NCBI RefSeq assembly: GCF_036013935.1
Contig: NZ_CP107902.1
Location: 1,707,001 to 1,771,000 of the forward strand
Length of the DNA stretch: 64,000 nt
From: Streptomyces sp. NBC_00461
GTDB lineage: Bacteria; Actinomycetota; Actinomycetes; Streptomycetales; Streptomycetaceae
Direction of reading: 5' to 3'
The notes under the pieces are model-generated. The model saw nothing but the letters and a program-made list of their open reading frames with translations, was not told the origin of the DNA and searched no databases. Position numbers and translations under genes: made by a program. Below, piece after piece: positions 44,129 to 53,823 of the stretch. How positions within the stretch are numbered: position 1 is the first letter of the stretch; each line of letters starts with the position of its first letter.

Positions 44129-45061
44129 CTACCCGCCGAGGCGCTCCCCGTCGGCGATCCGCACGCCCCGCGCCCAGTCCGCCGCTCGCATCGGCTTCTT
44201 GCCCTGGGCCTGTACCCACAGCAGCTCGACGGCGTACGAACCGGTGCCGACGTGCACGCTGTTCTTGCCGACGGCGAGCTGCCCGGGCGGGAGGTCGGTC
44301 CGCTCCGGCACGGGCGTGACGTGGATCAGCTTGAGCCGCTCCTCCCGGAAGGTGGTCCAGGCGCCGGGCGCCGGGGTGCAGCCGCGCACGACCCGGTCGA
44401 CCCGCAACGCCGGGGTGGCCCAGTCGACCTGGGCGTCCTCGACAGTGATCTTCGGCGCTGTGGTGATGCCCTCGGCCGGCTGCGGTACGGCCTTCAGCGT
44501 GCCGTCCTCAATGCCGTCCATGGTCGCGGAGAGCAGCCCGGCGCCGGCGAAGGCCAGCCGGGTCAGCAGGTCGCCGCTGGTGTCGTTGTGCCGGATCTCC
44601 TCGGTCACCGTGCCGTAGACCGGCCCGGAGTCGAGGCCCTCCTCGATGAGGAAGGTGGAGGCCCCCGTGATCTCGTCCCCGGCCATGATGGCGTGCTGCA
44701 CGGGCGCGGCGCCGCGCCAGGCCGGCAGCAAGGAGAAGTGCAGGTTGACCCAGCCCTGGGCGGGGACGTCGAGGGCGACGCGGGGCAGCAGGGCGCCGTA
44801 GGCGACGACGGGACAGCAGTCGGGGCCGATCTCCCGCAGCCGCGCGAGGAATTCCGGATCCCTCGGCTTGAGCGGCCTCAGCACCTCGATCCCGGCCTCC
44901 TGGGCCCGCTGCGCCACAGGGGACGCGACCAGCCTGCGTCCCCGCCCGGCCGGTGCGTCGGGCCGCGTGACGACGGCGGCCACCTCGTGCCGCCCAGAGG
45001 CGATGAGAGCGTCCAGAGCGGGAACGGCGACCTCGGGGGTACCGGCGAAGACGAGCTTCAT
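44129..45061 (-). CDS. fmt: Methionyl-tRNA formyltransferase
   Basis: Formylates initiator Met-tRNA with 10-formyl-THF. 310 residues, full length. [35 protein letters not shown] and [18 protein letters not shown] (with Asn/His of the active site) define the catalytic domain; [29 protein letters not shown] leads into the C-terminal tRNA-binding barrel. ATG 45061. Upstream of rsmB on the same strand. Confidence 0.97.
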   Translation of the reverse strand: MKLVFAGTPEVAVPALDALIASGRHEVAAVVTRPDAPAGRGRRLVASPVAQRAQEAGIEVLRPLKPRDPEFLARLREIGPDCCPVVAYGALLPRVALDVPAQGWVNLHFSLLPAWRGAAPVQHAIMAGDEITGASTFLIEEGLDSGPVYGTVTEEIRHNDTSGDLLTRLAFAGAGLLSATMDGIEDGTLKAVPQPAEGITTAPKITVEDAQVDWATPALRVDRVVRGCTPAPGAWTTFREERLKLIHVTPVPERTDLPPGQLAVGKNSVHVGTGSYAVELLWVQAQGKKPMRAADWARGVRIADGERLGG

Positions 45062-45252
45062 GGGTGGGCGGGGCCTCTCGGACGGGGGCTGTTGCGGCGA
45101 CGTACAAGTCTATGACCCCGACCGGAAAGCTCCAGGACCACACCGGGAAAGCCCACGGTCACGCATGCCGACGGGAAGGATCCGGGCGAGGTCCGCGGCG
45201 GGAACCGGCACTTGGGGGCGTAGGCATATGCCCCCACGCCCCCAGACCGTGA

Positions 45253-45894
<642 letters not shown>

Positions 45895-46224
45895 GCCACC
45901 TTCCTCCCCTGCCCTCCCGGCACGCATCCGGGAGGGCAGACGCATGTCGGGACGCTGGGGAGACCTGTCGGGACGGCAGAGGTAGGAAGCCATGTCTGGA
46001 CGTACATGGGGAGCCATGTCCCCGGACACAGTGGGGAGGCACGCCAGGACGCAGGTACGAGGCATGCCTGGACGCACGCAGGTACGGAGGCACGCCTGCA
46101 CGCAGGTACGGGGCACGCATGGACGCACGCAGGTAGGGCGGCATGCGGGGACACGTCCGAGGAACTCGACCACGCCTCGCCCGACGCCACGCGCCCTCAC
46201 CCGCCGCAGGACGAGCGGCCTACC
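45895..46224. other. Intergenic region with degenerate repeats between HTH gene and priA
   Basis: Holds a GC hairpin just after the HTH stop (CTGCCCTCCCGG near 45909, CCGGGAGGGCAG inverted form near 45930), then CATGTC-rich direct repeats and the array at 46038-46138. No gene is supported. Confidence 0.6.
46038..46138. repeat. Alternating 23/27-28-bp tandem repeats downstream of priA
   Basis: Units at 46038, 46061, 46089 and 46112, each with the frame GGCAYGCMDGSACGCAGGTACG. Short units alternate with units carrying an extra CGCA. Looser copies built on CATGTCTGGACG precede the array from about 45990. Confidence 0.75.
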
Positions 46225-48378
46225 TCACCCGATGTCAGGCGGATCGATCCGCACCCGAACCACCGCCTCCCCGGCCCCCCGAGCCATCCGCGCCGCCTGC
46301 GCAGCCTTCAGCGCCGACGCCAGCGCCGCCCCGCACCCCGGCGGCACCCGCACCAGGGCCCGGAGCCAGTGCTCCCCGGGAGGCGGCGCCCCCACCCGCC
46401 GCGGCCGCCCGGTCACCGTGACCGGCAACGGCACGGGCCCCAGCACCTCGGCCTCCCGCGGCAGTTCGACCGTACGCAGGAATTCGGCGACCGCCTCCCC
46501 CTCCCCGGACAGCGCCGCCATCCGCGACACCGGCGGAAAGCCGAGTTCGGCCCGCTCGGCGAGTTCCCGCACGGCATGGCCGACGGGGTCCCAGCGCACC
46601 AGCGCCTGCACGGGCCGCAGAGTCGGCTCTGCGACGACGACCACGGTGCCGTCGGCGCCCTGCGGCCGGACGAGCGAGGCGGCCGCCATCCATCGTCGCA
46701 GCGCGTCCTCACCGGCGCGCAGATCGGGCCGCCCGAGCATGGCCCAGCCGTCCAGCAGCAGCGCCGCCGCGTATCCGCCCTCGGCGACGGGCTCGGCCCC
46801 CGGCGTGCTCACGATCAGCGCGGGTGCGTCCGGCACGGTGTCCAGCACATGCTCACGTCCGGAGGTCCGCACCGGCACGGCGGGAAACGCCCGCCCCAGT
46901 TCCTCGGCCGTCCGCCGCGCCCCCACGACCTGCGCCCGCAACCTGAACCCGCCGCACTCCGGACAGTGCCAGCCGCTCTCGTCCCGTCCGCACCATCCGC
47001 AGCGCAGCGCGGCGCCCGCCTCCTGTCCCTCCATCGGCCCGGAGCAGTGCCGGCAGCGCGCGGGCGCCCGGCAGTTGGCACACGCCATCCGGGGGACGTA
47101 CCCGCGCCGGGGCACCTGCACGAGCACCGGCCCGTGCCGCAACCCGTCTCTGACGGCCTGCCAGGCCAGGGTGGGCAGCCGGGCCGCCCGGGCGGCCTCG
47201 TCCCGCGCGAGATCCTGGTCCCCGACGGTCCGTACGAGCGGAGCGGCCGCCCGCACCTGTTCGCGTACGGCGACGAGCGGCAGGGCCCAGCCGCTCTCGA
47301 CCAACTGCGCGGCCTCCACGGTGCAGCTCCAGCTGCCCAGCAGGAACCCGCACTTGTCCAGTGCGGCCCGCAGCAGCAGGACTTCCCGTGCGTGCGGCTG
47401 GGGCGCGTGCTGCTCGCTGTGGCTGTCGTCCCCGTCGTCCCAGATGGCGACGAGACCGAGATCCTGGACCGGTGCGAACATGGCGGCGCGGGTCCCGATG
47501 ACGGCCCGCACCGCTCCCCGCCGCACCGCGAGCCACTCCCGGTACCGCTTCTCGGGTCCGGCGTCGGCGGTGAGCACCGCGTGCCGGCCCTCCCCCAGCA
47601 GCGCGGTCAGCGCCGCGTCGACCCGCGCGACCGCCCGCCCGTCCGGCAGCACGACCAGCGCGCCCCGACCGGAGGCCAGGGCCGCCGCCACGGCACGCGC
47701 CAGCTCGTCGCTCCACTCGGGTCCTGGCAGCGCGTTCCAGACCGCGCGGGGCGCGCCTCCCGACGCCAGCGACTCCAGAAACGCGGCCCCCCGCTCGTAC
47801 CGCACCCAGGACCCCGCCTCCGGGATCCCCGGCGCCGGCAGTGGCTCGGGCGAGGGCCGCTGCTCGGCCCGCGCGCTGCGGGGCGGCACGGCCAGCTGAA
47901 GCACATCGGCAAGGCTTCCCGCGTACCGATCGGCAACGGCACGGGTCAGCCCCAGCAACTCCTCGCTCAGCACCCGCTCGGGAGAGACGACCTGGGCCAG
48001 CGCGGCCAGCGGCCCGGAGTAGTCGGACTCCGCGAGCCGCTCGACGAGAAACCCGTCGATCAACCCCCCGCCCTCACGCCGCCCGTCCCTCACCCGATGG
48101 CGCCCGGCCCCGAAGCGCACCCGCACCCGCACGCCGGGCTGCGCGTCCGCGTCCAGCTCCTCGGGCACGGCGTAGTCGAAGTACCGGTCAAGATGCAGCA
48201 CGCCCTTGTCGACCAGGACCCGCGCGACGGGCAACTCCTTGGCCAGCGCGGCCCCTCGCCACGTCCGTGGCTTGGCCTTGGGCACCTCAGCCTTGCGCAC
48301 ACTCTCCCGGATCAACGCAAGCTGCTCGGGCGGCGCGCCCTCGGCCCCGCCGTCCACCGCCCCGTCCTCGCTGCTCAC
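46225..48378 (-). CDS. priA: Primosomal protein N' PriA, helicase-degenerate actinobacterial form
   Basis: About 717 residues. The 3'-end-binding N-terminal domain (ARVLVDKGVLHLDRYFDYAVPEEL) and the zinc-binding insert with four Cys pairs (CANC, CRHC, CGWC, CPEC) are intact. The helicase motifs are not: the Walker A region reads ALVVLPDGRAVARVD without GxGKT, and motif II reads IWDDGDDSH in place of DEEH. Actinobacterial PriA proteins share this loss and probably act only as replication-restart scaffolds. The start is uncertain: GTG 48378 (SSEDGAVDGG) is used; a GTG 21 bases further in has a GAGG site. Confidence 0.9.
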   Translation of the reverse strand: MSSEDGAVDGGAEGAPPEQLALIRESVRKAEVPKAKPRTWRGAALAKELPVARVLVDKGVLHLDRYFDYAVPEELDADAQPGVRVRVRFGAGRHRVRDGRREGGGLIDGFLVERLAESDYSGPLAALAQVVSPERVLSEELLGLTRAVADRYAGSLADVLQLAVPPRSARAEQRPSPEPLPAPGIPEAGSWVRYERGAAFLESLASGGAPRAVWNALPGPEWSDELARAVAAALASGRGALVVLPDGRAVARVDAALTALLGEGRHAVLTADAGPEKRYREWLAVRRGAVRAVIGTRAAMFAPVQDLGLVAIWDDGDDSHSEQHAPQPHAREVLLLRAALDKCGFLLGSWSCTVEAAQLVESGWALPLVAVREQVRAAAPLVRTVGDQDLARDEAARAARLPTLAWQAVRDGLRHGPVLVQVPRRGYVPRMACANCRAPARCRHCSGPMEGQEAGAALRCGWCGRDESGWHCPECGGFRLRAQVVGARRTAEELGRAFPAVPVRTSGREHVLDTVPDAPALIVSTPGAEPVAEGGYAAALLLDGWAMLGRPDLRAGEDALRRWMAAASLVRPQGADGTVVVVAEPTLRPVQALVRWDPVGHAVRELAERAELGFPPVSRMAALSGEGEAVAEFLRTVELPREAEVLGPVPLPVTVTGRPRRVGAPPPGEHWLRALVRVPPGCGAALASALKAAQAARMARGAGEAVVRVRIDPPDIG

Positions 48379-48517
48379 ACCTGCATTCTTACCAAACGGC
48401 ACTGACAACCGACGGCGGCCCAAGATCATGCGGACGGCGCATCACGACCCACGCATCCCGCCCCCGCATCATGATCTGCGCATCGCGAACTGCGCGCCAC
48501 ATGCGCCACAGACACAC

Positions 48518-48550
48518 CGAGGCCCGGCCCCCCAAGGGAACCGGGCCTCG
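48518..48550 (-). terminator. metK terminator hairpin
   Basis: CGAGGCCCGG (48518-48527) and CCGGGCCTCG (48541-48550), a perfect 10-bp stem with 13-base loop, 16 bases past the metK stop. Confidence 0.75.
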
Positions 48551-48566
48551 CCAAGCGTCGCGGAGC

Positions 48567-49775
48567 TTAGAGCCCCGCCGCCTTGCGCAGTGCGTCCACG
48601 CGGTCCGTCTTCTCCCAGGTGAACTCCGGGAGCTCGCGGCCGAAGTGGCCGTAGGCCGCGGTCTGGGCGTAGATCGGGCGGAGCAGGTCGAGGTCGCGGA
48701 TGATCGCGGCCGGGCGGAGGTCGAAGACCTCGTCGATGGCCTTCTCGATCTGCTCGGTGTCGACCTTGGCGGTGCCGAAGGTCTCCACGAAGAGACCGAC
48801 CGGCTCGGCCTTGCCGATGGCGTACGCGACCTGGACCTCGCAGCGGGAGGCCAGGCCGGCGGCGACGACGTTCTTCGCCACCCAGCGCATCGCGTACGCG
48901 GCGGAGCGGTCGACCTTGGACGGGTCCTTGCCGGAGAAGGCGCCGCCGCCGTGGCGGGCCATGCCGCCGTACGTGTCGATGATGATCTTGCGGCCGGTGA
49001 GGCCGGCGTCGCCCATCGGGCCGCCGATCTCGAAGCGGCCGGTGGGGTTGACCAGGAGGCGGTAGTTGTCCGTGTCCAGCTTGATGCCGTCGTCCAGGAG
49101 CGCCTTCAGCTCCGCCTCGACGACGAACTCGCGGATGTCGGGCGCCAGCAGCGACTCGAGGTCGATGTCGGAGGCGTGCTGCGAGGAGACGACCACCGTG
49201 TCGAGGCGGACGGCCTTGTCGCCGTCGTACTCGATGGTGACCTGCGTCTTGCCGTCGGGGCGCAGGTAGGGGATGGTGCCGTTCTTGCGGACCTCGGAGA
49301 GGCGCTTCGACAGGCGGTGCGCCAGGAAGATCGGCAGCGGCATCAGGGTGGGGGTCTCGTCGGTCGCGTAACCGAACATCAGACCCTGGTCGCCCGCGCC
49401 CTGGCGGTCCAGTTCGTCCTCGTCGCCCTCGACACGGTTCTCGTACGCCGTGTCGACGCCCTGCGCGATGTCCGGGGACTGCGCGCCGATGGACACCGAG
49501 ACGCCGCATGAGGCGCCGTCGAAGCCCTTCTTGGAGGAGTCGTAGCCGATCTCGAGGATCTTGCTGCGGACCAGGGTCGCGATGTCCGCGTAGGTCTTGG
49601 TGGTGACCTCACCGGCGACATGGACGAGGCCGGTGGTGATCAGCGTCTCGACGGCGACCCGGGAAGTCGGGTCCTCGCGCAGAAGCGCGTCGAGAATGGT
49701 GTCGCTGATCTGGTCAGCGATCTTGTCGGGGTGACCCTCGGTCACGGACTCCGAGGTGAACAGGCGACGGGACAC
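48567..49775 (-). CDS. metK: S-adenosylmethionine synthetase
   Basis: Makes SAM from methionine and ATP. 402 residues. [49 protein letters not shown] and [19 protein letters not shown] are the classical signatures, including the P-loop-like [12 protein letters not shown] 49775 follows GGGAGCG. coaBC is upstream; the 263-base gap contains a small CCTCCC/GGGAGG hairpin (49884-49908) and CAGAGGTTT repeated at 49980 and 50003, but no recognised SAM riboswitch. Confidence 0.98.
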   Translation of the reverse strand: MSRRLFTSESVTEGHPDKIADQISDTILDALLREDPTSRVAVETLITTGLVHVAGEVTTKTYADIATLVRSKILEIGYDSSKKGFDGASCGVSVSIGAQSPDIAQGVDTAYENRVEGDEDELDRQGAGDQGLMFGYATDETPTLMPLPIFLAHRLSKRLSEVRKNGTIPYLRPDGKTQVTIEYDGDKAVRLDTVVVSSQHASDIDLESLLAPDIREFVVEAELKALLDDGIKLDTDNYRLLVNPTGRFEIGGPMGDAGLTGRKIIIDTYGGMARHGGGAFSGKDPSKVDRSAAYAMRWVAKNVVAAGLASRCEVQVAYAIGKAEPVGLFVETFGTAKVDTEQIEKAIDEVFDLRPAAIIRDLDLLRPIYAQTAAYGHFGRELPEFTWEKTDRVDALRKAAGL

Positions 49776-50038
49776 AACGCTCCCTGGGGTTGCAGCGGCT
49801 GCTGGCTGATCATTGGCGGACGGGCCCGGGGGCTGCGCCCGGCATCGTCCGAGAACAGTTTATCGGTCGTACTCGGTCATCGGCCTCCCTGTCTCGCCTC
49901 TCGGGAGGGCTGTGACCTGCGGCACGGGCATTCTGCCCAATTACGTGCGGCCTTGGCCAGGGCCGCCACGCCCCGGTGTCAGAGGTTTTCACGCCTCCGT
50001 GACAGAGGTTTGAGGGGACCGGGAAGCGACTGAAACAT

Positions 50039-51241
50039 TCACCCGAGGCGTTCCGCCACCAGGTCCCAGACGGTTTCGGCCAACCTTTCCTTAGGACCGT
50101 GCGGTACGGGGGTCTCGGTGCCGTCGGCGCCCAGCACCACGGCCTCGTTCTCCTCGGAGCCGAAGGTCTTGCGCTCCCCCACCTCGTTCACCACCAGCAG
50201 GTCGCAGCCCTTGCGCTCCAGCTTGGTACGGCCGTTGGCCAGGACGTCGTCGGTCTCGGCGGCGAAGCCGACGATCACCTGTCCGGGGCGGGCACGCTCC
50301 GCCGAGATCTCCGCGAGGATGTCCGGATTCCGCACCAGCACGATGGGGTCCGGGTCCTGGCCGTCCTTCTTCTTGATCTTTCCGGCGGCGTATGTCTGCG
50401 GGCGGAAGTCCGCGACCGCGGCCGCCATCACGACGGCGTCGGCCTCAGGGGCCGCCTTCAGGACCGCCTCGCGCAGCTGCACGGCCGTGCCGACCTGAAC
50501 GACGTCCACACCGGCCGGGTCGGGCAGCATGGTGTTCGCGGCGATGAGCGTGACGCGGGCGCCTCGCGCGGCGGCGGTGCGGGCGAGGGCGTAGCCCTGC
50601 TTGCCGGAGGAGCGGTTGCCGAGGAAGCGCACCGGGTCGAGGGGCTCGCGGGTGCCGCCGGCGCTGACCACGACGTGCCGGCCGGCGAGGTCTGGCTCCC
50701 GCACTCCCCTGGCGAGCACGCGGCGGCACACCTCGAAGATCTCCGCCGGGTCGGGCAGCCGCCCCTTGCCGGTGTCGACACCGGTCAGGCGGCCGACGGC
50801 CGGTTCGATGACGACGGCGCCGCGCCGCCGCAGAGTCGCCACGTTCTCCTGGGTGGCCGGGTGCTCCCACATCTCCGTATGCATGGCGGGCGCGAAGACG
50901 ACCGGACAGCGGGCCGTCAGGAGCGTGTTGGTGAGCAGGTCGTCGGCCAGGCCGTGGGCGGCCTTCGCGAGGATGTCCGCGGTCGCCGGGGCGACGACGA
51001 CCAGATCGGCATGCTGTCCGATGCGGACGTGCGGGACCTCGTGCACGTCGTCCCAGACCTCGGTGGAGACGGGATGGCCGGAGAGCGCGGACCAGGTGGC
51101 GGCGCCGACGAAGTGCAGCGCGGAGGCAGTGGGAACGACGCGGACGTCATGGCCCGACTCGGTCAGTCTGCGCAGCAGCTCACAGGCCTTGTAGGCGGCG
51201 ATACCGCCGCTGACCCCCAGAACGACCTTCGGCCTGTCCAC
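50039..51241 (-). CDS. coaBC: Bifunctional CoaBC (phosphopantothenoylcysteine synthetase/decarboxylase)
   Basis: Two steps of coenzyme A synthesis. The CoaC flavoprotein domain (about 1-180) has LGVSGGIAAYKACELLR, VVVAPATADILAKAA and FAPAMHTEMW. CoaB (about 190-400) has VVSAGGTREPLDPVRFLGNRSSGKQG and VMAAAVADFRP. GTG 51241 with GGGGAGG five bases upstream is clearly the start. 400 residues. Sits between rpoZ and metK, as in other actinobacteria. Confidence 0.96.
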   Translation of the reverse strand: MDRPKVVLGVSGGIAAYKACELLRRLTESGHDVRVVPTASALHFVGAATWSALSGHPVSTEVWDDVHEVPHVRIGQHADLVVVAPATADILAKAAHGLADDLLTNTLLTARCPVVFAPAMHTEMWEHPATQENVATLRRRGAVVIEPAVGRLTGVDTGKGRLPDPAEIFEVCRRVLARGVREPDLAGRHVVVSAGGTREPLDPVRFLGNRSSGKQGYALARTAAARGARVTLIAANTMLPDPAGVDVVQVGTAVQLREAVLKAAPEADAVVMAAAVADFRPQTYAAGKIKKKDGQDPDPIVLVRNPDILAEISAERARPGQVIVGFAAETDDVLANGRTKLERKGCDLLVVNEVGERKTFGSEENEAVVLGADGTETPVPHGPKERLAETVWDLVAERLG

Positions 51242-51302
51242 AGCGCCTCCCCGCACTCGACATCCGCACGCCACGGCTCCCGGCGCACGCACCCATCACA
51301 CA

Positions 51303-51337
51303 CCACAGGCCCGACAGTCGCGCTGCCGGGCCTGTGG
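51303..51337 (-). terminator. Hairpin between rpoZ and coaBC
   Basis: CCACAGGCCCG (51303-51313) and CGGGCCTGTGG (51327-51337), with an inner CAG/CTG pair. A near-continuous stem 26 bases after the rpoZ stop. It may attenuate read-through into coaBC. Confidence 0.7.
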
Positions 51338-51362
51338 AAAAGCCAACTGCAAACCGAAAATA

Positions 51363-51635
51363 CTACTGCGCGGGGCCTTCGATGGCCTCGGACGTCAGCA
51401 GTCCGGCGTTGATCTCGCGCAGGGCGATCGAGAGCGGCTTCTCGTGGACGTGGGTGTCGACGAGCGGACCGACGTACTCGAGGAGGCCCTCGCCGAGCTG
51501 CGAGTAGTACGCGTTGATCTGGCGGGCACGCTTGGCCGCGTAGATCACGAGGCTGTACTTCGAGTCGGTGGCCTCGAGGAGCTCGTCGATCGGCGGGTTG
51601 ATGATGCCCTCGGGCGCGGAGATGGAAGAGGACAC
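51363..51635 (-). CDS. rpoZ: RNA polymerase omega subunit
   Basis: 90 residues. [36 protein letters not shown] is the omega signature that clamps the beta-prime C-terminus, and [19 protein letters not shown] the conserved second part. GTG 51635 follows GGAAGG. Flanked by gmk upstream and coaBC downstream on the same strand. Confidence 0.97.
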   Translation of the reverse strand: MSSSISAPEGIINPPIDELLEATDSKYSLVIYAAKRARQINAYYSQLGEGLLEYVGPLVDTHVHEKPLSIALREINAGLLTSEAIEGPAQ

Positions 51636-51669
51636 GCTCTACCTTCCGATGGATGGGAAAAGATCGGTC

Positions 51670-51692
51670 GTGATCACATCACTTGTGATCAC
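51670..51692. promoter_or_regulatory. Twin palindromes GTGATCAC between gmk and rpoZ
   Basis: Two self-complementary octamers (51670-51677 and 51685-51692), 15 bases start-to-start. The second overlaps the gmk stop codon. They can also pair with each other to form an 8-bp hairpin with a 7-base loop. The nearer one is 34 bases upstream of the rpoZ start codon. Confidence 0.5.
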
Positions 51693-52282
51693 ACAACATC
51701 CATCAAGGCTAGCAGCTCGCGAGCCACGTCCTCGACGGAGGTGTTGACCAAGGTCATGTCGAACTCCGGCTCGGCCGCCAGCTCGATCTTCGCCGCGTCA
51801 AGACGGCGCTCGATCACCTCGGGCGGCTCGGTTCCCCGCCCGGTGAGCCTGCGCACCAGCTCCTCCCAGGAGGGCGGAGCCAGGAACACCAGCCGGCCCT
51901 CCGGCATGGTCTCGCGGACCTGCCGGGCGCCCTGGAGGTCGATCTCCAGGAGAACGGGCACACCGTCCTCCAGGTGCTCCAGCACGGCGGCACGCGGGGT
52001 GCCGTAGCGGTTTCCGGCGAACTCGGCCCACTCCAGCAGCTCACCGTTGGCGATCAGCTTGTCCATCTCCTCGTCGGTGACGAAGAAGTAGTGGACGCCG
52101 TGCTTCTCGCCGGGGCGTGGCGCACGGGTCGTCGCCGACACCGAGAGCCAGACCTCGGGGTGTTGCCTGCGCATATGGGCGACGACCGTGCTCTTGCCGA
52201 CCCCTGAGGGGCCGGAGAGCACGGTCAGCCGCGGACGTACGTCCGGGGGCTCGGGGGTCGTCCCCCGGAATGTTGCAGCCAT
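51689..52282 (-). CDS. gmk: Guanylate kinase
   Basis: Phosphorylates GMP to GDP. 197 residues. [16 protein letters not shown] is the P-loop. [22 protein letters not shown] and [14 protein letters not shown] bind GMP, and [14 protein letters not shown] is the Walker-B-like core. A short Pro-rich N-terminal tail precedes it. ATG 52282. sIHF lies 60 bases upstream, the usual actinobacterial pairing. Confidence 0.97.
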   Translation of the reverse strand: MAATFRGTTPEPPDVRPRLTVLSGPSGVGKSTVVAHMRRQHPEVWLSVSATTRAPRPGEKHGVHYFFVTDEEMDKLIANGELLEWAEFAGNRYGTPRAAVLEHLEDGVPVLLEIDLQGARQVRETMPEGRLVFLAPPSWEELVRRLTGRGTEPPEVIERRLDAAKIELAAEPEFDMTLVNTSVEDVARELLALMDVV

Positions 52283-52342
52283 ACAGCGATTATTCCAGCA
52301 ATCCCGGAGTGCCCGGGACTCCTGGTCCGGAGTAAGCCGGAC

Positions 52343-52666
52343 TCAGGAGCCGGTGCTGCCGAACTCACGCTCCAGAGAGGCGATCTGGTTGGAACCGAGA
52401 CCACGCACACGGCGGCTCTCGGAGATGCCCAGTCGCTCCATGATCTGCTTGGCGCGGACCTTGCCCACGCCCGGCAGCGACTCGAGCAGGGCGGAGACCT
52501 TCATCTTGCCGATGACGTCGTTTTCCTGGCCCTGCTTGATGACCTCGTGCAGGGAGGCGCCGGAGTGCTTGAGTCGATTCTTGACCTCGGCCCGCTCCCG
52601 GCGAGCCGCGGCGGCCTTTTCGAGCGCGGCTGCGCGCTGTTCAGGGGTAAGGGGCGGAAGAGCCAC
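52343..52666 (-). CDS. Actinobacterial integration host factor sIHF
   Basis: Nucleoid-associated DNA-binding protein of 107 residues, the exact length remembered for S. coelicolor sIHF. A long N-terminal helix (TPEQRAAALEKAAAARRERAEV) precedes a helix-two-turn-helix/H2TH-like core (SLPGVGKVRAKQIMERLGI) and the RRVRGLGSNQIASLEREFG tail that contacts DNA. It bends DNA and affects sporulation and antibiotic production in Streptomyces. GTG 52666 follows GAGGTGA. A promoter is visible upstream, outside the pyr operon. Confidence 0.95.
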   Translation of the reverse strand: MALPPLTPEQRAAALEKAAAARRERAEVKNRLKHSGASLHEVIKQGQENDVIGKMKVSALLESLPGVGKVRAKQIMERLGISESRRVRGLGSNQIASLEREFGSTGS

Positions 52667-52977
52667 GCCTACGTCACCTCGGATGTCGAACTGTCGGATA
52701 CGGACCGGTGAGGAACCTAGTCGCCCCACACCTGGGGAGCCACGAGCAACACGCTTGCCCGTTGACTCTCGTCGGAGACTAGCGGGCAAGTCCGCCAGAG
52801 TCAGCGAGAACAGCGGAAAAGTCCTGGTCAGCCTCCGTCAGGCCGGACATTTAGGACATAATGCCCAGGATTTGAGGATGTATTCAGACTCAAGCGGGCC
52901 TCGCACCACTCCTCCGACCACTCGTCGAAGGAGTCGAGCGAGCGTCTCGAACGCCTAAGACGACCGTCACGAACGTC
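52667..52977. other. Intergenic region between pyrF and sIHF
   Basis: 311 bases. Contains the sIHF promoter (52776-52804), an inverted repeat CTTGCCCG/CGGGCAAG (52754-52761/52783-52790) overlapping it, and CGACCGT/ACGGTCG (52961/52982) at the pyrF stop. No gene is supported. Confidence 0.5.
52776..52804 (-). promoter_or_regulatory. Candidate sIHF promoter
   Basis: Minus strand CTGACT (52804-52799), 17-base spacer, TAGTCT (52781-52776). Close to the TTGAC-N17-TANNNT housekeeping consensus. Predicted start near 52769, giving about a 100-base leader. Confidence 0.5.
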
Positions 52978-53823
52978 TCATACGGTCGCCACGGCGGCCC
53001 TGATCTCCTCCGCGAAGCGGTCCGCGGCCGCGCGCAGCGCCCCGGCGTCGGGACCGTGCCGCAGCACCCCCCGGCTGACGTTCGGCACGACGTTGCGCAC
53101 CGCCGCCCCGAAGACGCCGGGAAGGTCGGCCGCGGTGGCGCCCTGAGCTCCGATGCCGGGAGCCAGGAGCGGCCCGTTGATACCCAGGTCGTAGGACGAC
53201 AGATCGCCCAGCGTGGCGCCCACGACGGCCCCGAAGGACCCCAGGGGCTCCTCCCCCTCGTTCTCGGCGGCGAGGTGCGCGAGCATCGTCGCTCCGACGT
53301 TCCGTCCGTCCGCGCGCATCGCGTGCTGCACCTCACCGCCCTCAGGGTTGGAGGTCAGCGCGAGCACGAACAGGCCCGAGCCGCTCTCCCGGGCGAGCGC
53401 GAGGGCCGGCGAGAGCGATCCGTAGCCGAGGTAGGGCGAGACGGTGAGCGCGTCCGAGAAGAGCGGGGAGTCCTTGCGCAGGAAGGTCTCGGCGTACGCG
53501 GCCATGGTCGAGCCGATGTCGCCGCGCTTGGCGTCCATCACGACCAGCGCCCCGGCCGCCCGGGCCTCTTCCACCGACTTCTCCAGGACGGCGATGCCAC
53601 GGGAGCCGAAGCGCTCGAAGAACGCGCTCTGCGGCTTCAGGACGGCGACCCGGTCGGCGGTCGCCTCCACCACCGTGCGGCTGAACCGCTCCAGGCCCGC
53701 GACATCGTCGTTCAGGCCCCACTCGGCGAGCAGGGACGCGTGCGGGTCGATACCGACGCACAGCGGCCCACGCTCGTCCATGGCCCGGCGCAGACGGGTG
53801 CCGAAGGGTTCGAGAGCACTCAC
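52978..53823 (-). CDS. pyrF: Orotidine 5'-phosphate decarboxylase
   Basis: Last step of UMP synthesis. 281 residues, the longer type-2 form of actinobacteria. CVGIDPHASLLAEWG, KPQSAFFERFGSRGI and VVMDAKRGDIGSTMAAYAE (catalytic DxKxxDI) identify it. GTG 53823 overlaps the pyrD stop (53820-53823), so the two are translationally coupled. Last gene of the pyr operon. Confidence 0.97.
   Translation of the reverse strand: MSALEPFGTRLRRAMDERGPLCVGIDPHASLLAEWGLNDDVAGLERFSRTVVEATADRVAVLKPQSAFFERFGSRGIAVLEKSVEEARAAGALVVMDAKRGDIGSTMAAYAETFLRKDSPLFSDALTVSPYLGYGSLSPALALARESGSGLFVLALTSNPEGGEVQHAMRADGRNVGATMLAHLAAENEGEEPLGSFGAVVGATLGDLSSYDLGINGPLLAPGIGAQGATAADLPGVFGAAVRNVVPNVSRGVLRHGPDAGALRAAADRFAEEIRAAVATV

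Noticed and set aside
49776..50038. SAM riboswitch ahead of metK
   Set aside because: The gap has a small hairpin and a direct repeat but none of the conserved SAM-I, SAM-II or SAM-IV core sequences.
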